Source of the DNA: Didymella arachidicola
Taxonomy: Eukaryota > Ascomycota > Dothideomycetes > Pleosporales > Didymellaceae
NCBI GenBank assembly: GCA_016630955.3
Contig: CM049992.1
Location: 496,001 to 560,000 of the forward strand
Direction: 5' to 3'
Length of the DNA: 64,000 bases
The notes beneath the pieces are model-generated. The model was not told the DNA's origin. It was given only the letters and a program-made list of their open reading frames with translations, and made no database searches. Both the position numbers and the translations under genes were made by a program. This document shows positions 47,363-56,484 of the stretch, in pieces. How positions within the stretch are numbered: position 1 is the first letter of the stretch; every line of letters begins with the position of its first letter.

Positions 47363-47448
47363 CCTCCAAAGGTTCAAGCGTTCAATGGTGTCCGGGAATC
47401 ATCACCTCCAAAGGCAAGAAGCACTCCATAACACCACACCTCCAAAGG
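47363..47448. promoter_or_regulatory. Three copies of CCTCCAAAGG upstream of the amine oxidase gene
   Basis: Exact decamers occur at 47363-47372, 47405-47414 and 47439-47448, all in the same orientation, about 195-280 bp upstream of the amine oxidase start. They are candidate binding sites; the factor is unknown. Confidence 0.5.
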
Positions 47449-48033
47449 TAATCCGAAGAGGAGTTTTCGGCGCTGCGCATGCGCGGTAGTGCCTCGATGA
47501 GATCATGATGCATGTTACGTAACTGGCGTCATGTAACCAATTTCGATGGAAATAATCTCAAGGCTGTATGGCAGCCTGCCTTACACCGGGCAGCAGGAGA
47601 CGCTGTTGTCGTTGTCAACGTCGAGCATCCAGGCACATCGCAATTTGCTGCGCAACGCCATGACGCTGCAGCTCGGATGACTGGCTGAAAGACTAATCAG
47701 TCTGGTTGCTGCTGATCATCGGTGATAGTTACAGTAAAGAAGTAGCTGCTCATGGCAAAGCAAGAACTGGTGGACGAAGCGAGAAACACGTGCATGGTTT
47801 CGGTCATCTACCATCATACACTAAAGTTCCCTCCAAGTACGACTGAGGCTGAGTTCAATATGCCATGCCCTGATCTGAGCGTTTCTGGCTTATTGCAGCC
47901 TCTGGATGGCATGATCGATCGATAGCCTTGCTTGACTGGCGTTCAGCCTGCTGCTCTCGGCCTACCAGGACGCGTAGCGCTCACACATAATGCAGATACA
48001 ATCTATAACCAGCTGATTAGTGGATATTTCATG

Positions 48034-48042
48034 GTATATAAG
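48034..48042 (+). promoter_or_regulatory. TATA-like element before the small hypothetical gene
   Basis: GTATATAAG about 40 bases upstream of the ATG at 48082, followed by a short leader. Confidence 0.4.
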
Positions 48043-48081
48043 AGTCCCTAAGACCGCTCATCTTCGACTTGAACAGTGGAA

Positions 48082-48534
48082 ATGGTTCACACAGCTTACC
48101 TCATCATCACCCCCGACCGGGACCAGAATCCCTTTATCCAAGAGGTCATTGATACAAGCTGCCACCCACGACTTGAGCGACACTTTCTTTGGCTAGATAT
48201 CGACTACTTCTATGTCAAATTTGGCGATGGAGCAGACAATCTGTCCTCCTACAAGCGCGCCAACCCAAACTTTGGGCACGTTCATTCGACACGAGTCGCA
48301 GGTTCGATCTGACATGGCCCACAGCTTCGTGGAGAACCAAACTGCGCCAAGCTAGCGTTTACGAATTCACGATCAGAACGCAAAGCCAATCAATTCAAAG
48401 ATTGGGAAGTACCTTGGATGGCTTTACATCCGGCATATCGGTCTCGCTGCCAAGTGTATGTGACCAACCCCTTCAACGACATCGTTTTGACAGTTGAACG
48501 GATGAAGGGATGGAATGGCACAGGCTTCGCGTGA
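48082..48534 (+). CDS. Small hypothetical protein, probably with one intron
   Basis: Starting at ATG 48082 (MVHTAYLIITPDRDQNPFIQ) the frame is open to TGA 48310, then open again for 73 codons to TGA 48532. A 45-bp intron 48280-48324 (GTTCAT..CTGAC..CACAG) would remove the first TGA and keep the frame, giving 135 aa ending MKGWNGTGFA. The donor is weak, although weak donors occur in other genes here. If not spliced, the product is 76 aa or the gene is broken by one mutation. No signal peptide, membrane segment or known domain is seen. A TATA-like element stands just upstream. Confidence 0.4.
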
Positions 48535-49012
48535 AGAAAAGCAAGAAAGGGTATGATTTGCGTCGAGCTCTGCAGAATCTGTTTGGGGGGGGGGGGGGGT
48601 TCCAAATATGATTCAACAAGCAAACATCCCTCTGCAGGCGAAGTCGGGAAGATTTAGGATTTCACTCGTGACCCATTGGGAAAGTTTGACGACATGGTCA
48701 AGATGTACCTCGACGAAGATAGCCTTATATACAGGTATTGAGTGTAAGTCATCCGCCACAATGGAATGCATCGGAACCTCAGTGCGTTTCATGCGTGGTG
48801 ACTCTCGCATCGGCGGGGAAGTCAGACATACTGCCAGATGTGCTGTGGCCAGCAGAGGATATATCAACAACTGAACAATGGTGAGAGGCAACTGAATACC
48901 TCCAATATTTTCGAAATTGGGTTCTATATTCAAGTTCCGATACAACACAGAAAGGGCCATAGTCGGCCAATGGACGCTGTCTCTACTCTGGCCCGCCCTT
49001 GTCACTTTCCGT
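48535..49012. other. Intergenic region with a 15-base G homopolymer
   Basis: About 480 bp between convergent genes. A run of 15 G occurs at 48585-48599. Otherwise only unrecognised short ORFs. Confidence 0.6.
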
Positions 49013-50830
49013 TCAAAGAACGATCTCAACCACAGGACCGTAATATGTCTTCCTCGCCCACACCAGGTAATACACCGTGCTCAACAGCGCAATACTGCCC
49101 GTGACCAGGATCGACCAATTCATAGTAGCAACCGTGACATCCTTGAAGGTCGGCCAGAAGCTGAAAAAGAACACAAATGCGAGATAAGCGCAAGCGAAAG
49201 CATTGTTAGCGATACCGAGCGCCCCAGGGATTTTCCAGGGTCCCCAGATGGCGCGTACCATGCCGTCATCGGTTACAGACGGTGTGGCGTTGTCGAAAGC
49301 GGCGCTGCTCGACATGATAGCACCTGTGCAGCGACGGTAGAGAAGTAGACAGGACGTGAGGAGATACGAAGCGAAAAGACCGGCAATGGAGACCGATATG
49401 ACACCATTGAATGCAGTTGTCGAACCGATATTAATGAGGGCAAGAAGGGCGGCAATGAAGGCGGTCGCAGCGACGGCGTTGACGGGGATTGAGGTTCTCG
49501 GGCTGATCTATTGCAATGTCAACAGAGCTCATTTGTATGAAGCTTTAATCTCTTACCTTACTCAGATGACGCCACCCCGGGAGGCCCTTATCTCTTGCGA
49601 AGGCCCAGCAAATGCGCGAGGTCGAAGCGGCGAACCCGACGTTCGCGCTGATGGTGAGGACCATAACGATAGCAGCCATCACAGCGGCACCCGAACGAGA
49701 CTGGACCGCTTGGTGGAAAACGGCCATGAATGGAAATGCAGGATTCTCCGCAAGCACCGCGTCGACATCGCCGAGGCGTAGCAGCACACTGAGTACCATG
49801 ACAAAGCCCAGAGTTCCATTGATCGCAATTCCTGTCATGATCGATCGGGGTACAACCACCTGTGCATTGTGAATCTCTTCAGACAGCTGTAACTCCGTCA
49901 GTGATTGACCGCAAAGATGAAGCATTTCAAGACGTACATGAATTGGTCCGTCGCCACCGACAAAAGCGAATACGCTGCCCATAATTCCGACACAGAAGGA
50001 CAAACCTTGAGAATCCCATCCGCCCATGTTGAGGAACGTAGTGAAGATTTCCTTGGCATCGCCCTTGGGACCTAGAATGAGGAGCGGAATCAAGATAGCA
50101 AAGAAGCCAAGGATATGTAAGACTAGCAAAGCGCCCTCGAACTTTGGCAGGAGCCACCCAGCTGCTACGTTAATGAAAACGCAAAGTAAGATGACTGCCC
50201 AGTATAGCAAGGTCACATGCCAGTTCTGCGGGACGTAGGTATCCGGCTGACAGAGAATCAGGAGGCCTTGGATCAGGCCACCAGTGAGGAAGCAGCCCGA
50301 GCCGAAGGAGGCGAGCCAGCCGGCAAGAGTGAGCCATCCTGAGATGTAGCTGAGAAGTCTGGACGACCCTCGAGGTGCTAACATTGATACCCAGTGATAT
50401 TGACCGCCGGAAGTAGGTGCGATTGAGACCAGTTCGGACAGAACCATGAAGACAGAGACAGTACCGACCCAGACGACGATGTAGCCGTAGATGACACCTG
50501 CGGGACCGCCATTTTGGAAACCGACGAGAAACAACCTGTTTGATGTCAAAATTCGCTATGCAGTGCTGAGCTTTTCATGCATCTTACACCAGAGAGCCTT
50601 CCCAGGTAATCAGAACGGTGCAGGCAAAGCCGAGAATGGAAAGAAAGCCAAATCGTCTCTGGCAACTGTAAGTAAATCGTTCTGTGCGTTGAGCTGGTCC
50701 AACTTGCCTTCAAGACGGTCTTTTTGCCCAACCGTGCAAGCGCAAGCTCATCCTTTTGCTCGGTAGCCGAGAAACTGGGGCATACAGTCATCTCAACGTC
50801 GTTGCCTTTTACGGAGGGAGTGGAGGCCAT
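49013..50830 (-). CDS. Amino acid / GABA permease (APC superfamily)
   Basis: Exons 50830-50708, 50658-50588, 50535-49938, 49886-49557 and 49507-49013, giving 538 aa. It is a plasma or vacuolar membrane transporter with about twelve membrane segments; the family includes yeast Uga4 and fungal choline/amino acid permeases. Motifs include RRFGFLSILGFACTVLITWE, FQNGGPAGVIYGYIVVWVG, SELVSIAPTSGGQYHWVSML (family signature), SYISGWLTLAGWLASFGSG, SEEIHNAQVVVPRSI and TSRICWAFARDKGLPGWRHL. Intron 1 is GC-AG (AAG|GCAAGT..CCAG, 49 bp), needed to join KKTVLK to RRFGFL. Intron 3 (49937-49887) is 51 bp, in frame and stop-free; removing it restores GPIHLSEEIHNA. The C-terminus ends WARKTYYGPVVEI followed by Val-Leu. 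Confidence 0.92.
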
Positions 50831-51376
50831 CGTGTCACCAAGGCAGCAGGAAAGCTGCAGGCTCAACCACCAGTGTGTTTTGTGCAGAAGAAGACAAAAG
50901 AACGGGGAAGGGTGAGATGGTAGGGTAGTACCACATGTATGAATGGTGGCTTGAGTGTCCACGGCTTGCTAGCGAGGAATGGGGGCCCTGTAAGCCACGC
51001 CTCAATTGTGCAGCGCGACTTGGATCAAATGGGAGACAGTCCGTCCCGTCCCGTCCGTCTGAAGCACCTGCCGGATAATCGTAGCTGCATGTAACACGGT
51101 ACGGGATGAAGCAGGGGTAAGCACCACAAGGAAAACGTCGGATTGTACCGAACTGTATTTGCGCAGTGATATTGATGCAATTTTGTTGTCGGCTATAGGG
51201 CCATTACGCTTAAGCAAGTGCATGTAATTTTACCATTCCGTGTGACTTCTAAAGGATCTAAGGTTGCGAGCACCTGTAGTGAGCATGCTTCGTAGCGTGC
51301 GCTCGCTGTACAGCTGCTGCTTACGTTTTGTGTCTCTTCCTGAATTTTGTGCGATATTGTGTCACCTGTCGGGAAC
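50831..51376. other. Permease promoter / receptor 3' flank, nothing recognised
   Basis: About 545 bp between two minus-strand genes. Part could belong to the receptor 3' end if its last GTAAGT donor (51385 region) is used. Confidence 0.5.
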
Positions 51377-52599
51377 TTACTTGCTTCTAAATCGGTCAGC
51401 AGGTTCCACCGAAACAGCCCAGCTCTTAGACACGTTGATGGACCGTTCCGGAGCAGATCGCTGTGCATGTGACGATCGTGAGACATCCATGAGATGATAC
51501 TCCCGTGCACTGTAGCCTTTTGAAGCATATTCCCCTCGACGGCGACTCTCATCGACCCTGAACAGTCCTGATTCGAAGCCTTCCATAAATATCTTCGTAT
51601 ACGGGAGGCACGTCGTCACGATGGCAAAGCACTGCACTATCTGGTTGCAGAGGGCTGATCGCCAGTAGCCGAGCATCAAGTCGTCGTTCGTTGCACGGTC
51701 GTTGTTCTCTTGGTGGAAGTAGGCCAGCTGGATTGCTGCTGCTACCAAAACTCTGCCAAAGTCAGCTGCGTATGTCGTTCGAAGATGTCGCCCTTACAAG
51801 ACCCGGCAAGCAAAGAGGCTCATGATGGAGGCCTTTCTTTGCCGATTGATCTGAAGCTGAGCAGTTATGCCCAGCTCTAGAGCGACGATTGCGACCTCGG
51901 TGACGAGGTTGAAGATTGAAATGGCATTCCACCAGACGAACTTCTGGCAGTCAGTACTTGTTGAACCGAAATGTGAGCTCGACCTACTCGGTCTGCGCAT
52001 TGAGCTTGGGCTCTATCCCATGTGCGAGGTACTCGGCATTGGAAGGCTGCAATGAGGACTGCGCATAGAATCCACAAGCATACAAGCATTCCAACGCCAC
52101 AGTTGATCTTGCGATGAAGCTTCGATGGAGTCAAGCTATGCACAAACGCCACAATGGCCAACTTGGAGAAGCCGAGTGACATGAAAAGGAGAATAGTTGC
52201 CGCATATTCGGCCTGCGATGCCAGTCAACTTCACACCGCTTGAAAAGGAAGACTCATGTACGGTACCTTGAGGCTTGACTGAATATCATCGCTGCTCAAA
52301 GTCGAGGACGGCTTCCCGAATCCATAGCCACACTGAACCAATGCAGCGGCCGACTGTGCGATACAAGATACCTGTGGAGGCCGTCAATAATAGACCGGGA
52401 AGTGCAACCAGTGTTGACTTGCCAACGACGCAAGCAGGAATCCTGACTCTGCTCTCAAAGCCCGGAACACGTAGAGCTTGATACCAGCATGAGTAATGAA
52501 GGCTAGGAAGCTTGTCACAAGGCAAAACCAAATGAGGATCTGGAAAATTGGCGTTCGATTCGAATTAGACAGAATGACTTGATCCAGATGTGTGGCCAT
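51377..52599 (-). CDS. PTH11-type seven-transmembrane receptor-like protein (fungal rhodopsin-like domain)
   Basis: Exons 52599-52423, 52371-52267, 52212-51988, 51943-51798 and 51752-51377, giving 342 aa. The order of segments fits PTH11-like integral membrane proteins, some of which sense host or surface cues: FQILIWFCLVTSFLAFITHA, then VSCIAQSAAALVQCGYGFGK, AEYAATILLFMSLGFSKLAI, GMLVCLWILCAVLIAAFQCR followed by the typical VPRTWD, VWWNAISIFNLVTEVAIVAL and LFACRVL. No CFEM domain is present. Intron 1 is GC-AG (TTG|GCAAGT..ATTGAC..CCACAG, 51 bp). The C-terminus is uncertain: the frame stops at 51377, but a GTAAGT just before could splice on by 41 bp to a stop a few codons later. Confidence 0.8.
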
Positions 52600-54129
52600 G
52601 TTTGCGGAAGAATATTGAAGGCATGGAACAACTAACACTCACGGCCAAGTGGACACTCTGTGATGCTTGAGTACGACAGCTCTCTGTTCGCGCGCACAGG
52701 ATACTGGGTTCCGAACCATGTGCAAGCAACATCCCGTAATGATGGCAATGTCTTTTTGGGCCGAGACGCCAGTGCACCTATCCTGGAATGACAAGAGCAC
52801 AGCGAGCGCCATGTCTGGCGGGTAATCCAACCCACGCTCGTGGAGTCTTCAGGCTTTGTCATTCTTCCGGCGATGGCTGCCGAAATGGTCTTGTAGGTCT
52901 CAGCTCTGATGAGGCCCTTACCACTGCATGATGCTGACAGCCAATAATTTCCATCATGCAGGGAACACTGCGGTACCGGGCACCCATGAAGTTGTGAGAT
53001 CTAGCGAGTAGTGTCAGTGGCCGGATCGTAATTGCTCTTGTTGAGCCAAAGACGGCCCGGCTGAATACCATGAGCCGTGTATCTTTCAACCAATCTGATC
53101 GCTCCGGGATGAAGAGTGAGACGGGCTGTATCCCAGATATGCATACGCAGTTGAAAAGTAAGTTGCGCCTAAACAGGTATCGTGCCGCAGCCAGTCGGAC
53201 GACCTATTGGCGGCAGTACTCTACAGAACAGCCACTAAAAGCAGGCATGTGTAAGGTGGGTCGCTAAGCTTCAGAGGTGGTTCACGACAAGACGCCCACT
53301 CCGCGGGCTGGAGAAACCTGGAAGCTTGAGTGGTGGCAGTAATCATATTATCGCAATTTGAGGCGCCTGATCTTCAGGACATCATTTGTCGGTTTGGTGG
53401 GCGTGCCTGGACCTTCGGTTCTTTGTTGGTTTCGCATTGCTGCCGTGTCTGCGATTCCCAAGCATGAGTCTCGGGCGATGATAACGCGATGCTTTTCAGC
53501 TTCCCGAAGCTGCGTCTTGCATGATCATGCCAATGCTGTTATCCAAAGATTTGGTACGACCCTGCATGGAAGTCTTGAGGCAGCCGACTCATTTCCCTGC
53601 GTGAGCTCCAGGGCTCGCTCCTGTTTCGTGGCTGCCAGTTGACAGCGGATGGCTGGAGAAGGGTGCTATCGCATCGTCGAGAAAAAGCAGTAGACAGGTC
53701 TATGGCTGTAACGGCTATTGCAGGCAGGAGAGACACGGAAGCGCAGGACGCGCAACGTGTGCTGCTGTGTCACGGGTGATTGTTGTTGGTTCAACGCTGT
53801 TTTTGATGTTGCACAGAACCGTTCATTTTCGCATCTCTGTATTTTTGCATCTCACAAATGATCAGCGTGACCATCGTGTGCCGGTCTTGTCTTGTCTCAA
53901 ACTTGACGCGTCGAAGATGTTTGCTAGAGTAGCGCGTTGTAAGGGAGTATTGTCAAGCCAACCCTCGGGCTCACAATAAAGGTGTGATGACGTAACATGT
54001 GAATGAGGAAGTCGCGCAACCTGCAGAGCTCGAGAGCCGCACCCACGCCCACATCCCGCCACCTCGCAAGTCTCGAAAGATACATATATCCTTACAGACG
54101 ACATTTGCGCTGCGCATCCCATCGCCGCC
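52600..54129. other. Intergenic region, no gene recognised
   Basis: About 1.5 kb between the divergently transcribed receptor and Saf4 genes. Short overlapping ORFs on both strands have no motif, and I found no tRNA or element with inverted ends. Confidence 0.55.
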
Positions 54130-55188
54130 ATGCAAGGCTTCAACATGGGACGGTACTACCCGCCCGACGTCTCGAACGCACCTGCCTTCAACAAATCGCA
54201 CCCCCTCGGCGCGCGCGCAAATAAGATCTCGTCAGGCATCCTCACTGTCCGCTTCGAGCTGCCCTTCGCCATTTGGTGTCAACACTGCAAGCCCGAAGCC
54301 ATCGTCGGGCAGGGCGTGCGCTTCAACGCAGCAAAGAAGAAAGTCGGCAATCACTACAGCACGCCAATATGGAGCTTCAAGATGAAGCATACTGCGTGTG
54401 GAGGTGAATGGGAAATCAGGACAGATCCTAAAACAACGCAGTATGTGTGTATGGAGGGGTGTAGGAAGCGGGATTATGGGCCCGAGGATGGTGGGGAGCA
54501 GGACGGTGAGCTTAGGTTCTTGAGTGAGGCGGAGAAGGAGAAGAGGAGGGAGGACGCGTTTGCGGGACTGGAAGGGAAGTTGGAGGACAAGGCGAGGGAC
54601 AAGGATCACAAGGAGAGAATGGAGGAGCTATATGAGAAGGCAGAAGTCTGGAGGGATCCGTACGATGTCAATGCAAAGCTCAGGAAGGACATGAGGGAGA
54701 AGAGGAGGGTGTGGAAAAAGGAAGAGAAGCACAGAGAGGGTATGCAGGACAAGTTCAGTCTTCATCTCGACATACTTGACGAGACGGACGCGGATCGGCA
54801 AATGGCCGGACTGATCGAGTTTGGCGGTGTCGAGGAAAAGACGCAGGCCTGGAAGCCGCTCTTTGTCGAGTCGCAAACGGAGGATGCAGCCAGCTCGAGT
54901 GTGAGGCCGAAGACGAAGAAGCTCAAAGCTGAATTAGCAGCACAGAAAAGCCGGAAGGATCTCCAACAGCAGCTTGTGGGTAACACGCGCGCTGTTATGG
55001 ATCCATTTGCTGCCAAAGAAACCACCCCGAAGACAAAACCCAGCTTTGGGCTGTTGAAGAGGAAACGTGACGCCGAAGTGGCAGCTACAGCTTTGCCTCA
55101 GGCTTCAGCACCAGCGCCGGCCTCTAAAAGAGACGTGACATCGCCAGCACAAGGTCTCGCAGCGTTTGTTGGCTACGATTCGGATTGA
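54130..55188 (+). CDS. Splicing factor Saf4/CCDC130 (CWC16 family, Yju2-related)
   Basis: A single exon of 352 aa with start MQGFNMGRYYPPDVSNAPAF. CWC16 proteins join the spliceosome around the catalytic steps. Typical features are FNKSHPLGARANKISSGILT, a zinc-binding set starting WCQHC near residue 50, KKKVGNHYSTPIWSFKMKHT, and the second Cys pair CMEGC near 107. A charged coiled-coil region follows (DHKERMEELYEKAEVWRDPY). The tail is Ala/Pro-rich with a KRKRD basic patch and ends AAFVGYDSD. The coding strand shifts from C-rich to G-rich at about 54420. It converges with the SDR gene, 105 bp apart. Confidence 0.92.
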   Translation: MQGFNMGRYYPPDVSNAPAFNKSHPLGARANKISSGILTVRFELPFAIWCQHCKPEAIVGQGVRFNAAKKKVGNHYSTPIWSFKMKHTACGGEWEIRTDPKTTQYVCMEGCRKRDYGPEDGGEQDGELRFLSEAEKEKRREDAFAGLEGKLEDKARDKDHKERMEELYEKAEVWRDPYDVNAKLRKDMREKRRVWKKEEKHREGMQDKFSLHLDILDETDADRQMAGLIEFGGVEEKTQAWKPLFVESQTEDAASSSVRPKTKKLKAELAAQKSRKDLQQQLVGNTRAVMDPFAAKETTPKTKPSFGLLKRKRDAEVAATALPQASAPAPASKRDVTSPAQGLAAFVGYDSD

Positions 55189-55293
55189 GGACGCCCTCGA
55201 CATTTTACGACTGTAGCGTTTGCCTTTACATGATACCCCTTTATGACAGGAGAGATACCCGTTCACCCGAACCGCCTTTCCACAATCAAACAA

Positions 55294-56220
55294 TCAGACC
55301 TTTTGCTTCGCCATCCACTCCTCCGCCTCCTCCTTGAACTCCGGCCTCCACCTCGTCAGCGGCGGCCGTCCATTCACAACATCCCCAACACTCCACAGCA
55401 TCCTCTTCTTGTCCGTCTCCTCGCTGACGTCGTTGTCGGGGCAGATGATGTAGAACTTATTCTGCTCCATCTTCTTGATCATGAAGTCGGCGACTTGGCC
55501 GGGTGACCATGCACCATCGGGCTTCTTGGATTCTTGGCCGGGATGGTTGCCGGACTGGAAAGTGGTATTAGGACGGAGGAGGTGAGGGGAACAGACAGCT
55601 TACCAGGCCCGTGAATGTCCATCCGGGCACCAGAAGGTGCACATTCGTGGTTGTGTCTTTCAGGTCGTAGGAGAGGTGCTCAGCCAGTGCCTTGACAGCT
55701 GCTTTGCTGGCATTGTACGCTGCGTTGCCGGGCGGGTTGGTGATACCCTGCTTGCTGCCTGTGATGACGATTGCGCTCGGCGTGTTCGAAGAGCGCGATT
55801 GGAAGGAAGGAACGTAGGTATTCAGACCATTGATCACACCATAGAGATTCGTGTCCAGGATCTGTCTGTCATCAGCAAGTGTTTGGATTGGCCCACTCTC
55901 ACCGTGTCGGTACTTACCTGGTTGAAGTACTCGCTATCACCCCAGCTACCCCTGACCATGCGGCCCGCATTCAGCATCAGGAAGTCGACGTCGCCGACCT
56001 TTTCTTTCAAGCTCTTCCAAGCTCCTAGGTCACTAACGTCTGATTTGACGCACTCGATGTCGCCTTTGAGATTCTTCTTGGCGTAGTCAAGCGTCTCTTG
56101 ATTGTAGTCGACGACGGTTACTTTCATAGTGGCTTTGAGGCAGAGCTCTGCAACTGCGTATCCAATGCCGGATGCGCCGCCCGTGATCAGGGCGCGTGAG
56201 TTTGCGCGAAAGACGGACAT
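55294..56220 (-). CDS. Short-chain dehydrogenase/reductase (SDR)
   Basis: Exons 56220-55918, 55861-55604 and 55554-55294, giving 273 aa. It is a classical Rossmann-fold NAD(P)-dependent oxidoreductase. The cofactor motif TGGASGIG is at residues 13-20, Asp in VVDYNQET marks the adenosine pocket (acidic, suggesting NAD preference), NAG is in LMLNAGRM, the catalytic Ser is in VITGSKQG, and Tyr/Lys are in AAYNASKAAVKAL near 150. Introns are 56 and 49 bp. The C-terminal KEEAEEWMAKQKV is charged. Substrate unknown. Confidence 0.9.
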
Positions 56221-56484
56221 TGTCGTGACGAGGAAGTCGTGATATGAGGTAAATCAGTATATAGTTTGAACAGCAGTCAGTTAGAACATCTTGAGCTACG
56301 AGAGACTCCCCATGTTATGAGGTACCGTGAGGTGGGGCTGATGACGCTTTCCAAGTGTAGCCCCGGATATTCTGCATTATCTCCGACTCTAACCATTCTA
56401 TCTCTAGTTGACAGTGTACAAAGGCTACGCTGCTCAAAGGAAATTTATGAAGGAAAAGGGTATCAAAAGTGCAACGGTGCGTTT

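Larger units (their letters stand above)
47169..48081. other. Intergenic region between amine oxidase and small hypothetical gene
   Basis: About 910 bp between opposed starts. It contains three CCTCCAAAGG motifs on the amine-oxidase side and a GTATATAAG TATA-like element at 48034-48042 on the other side. No coding gene is seen. Confidence 0.6.

Noticed and set aside
48301..48315. B-box-like GGTTCGATCTG suggesting a tRNA
   Set aside because: No A-box at proper distance and no acceptor pairing; it lies in the small hypothetical gene.
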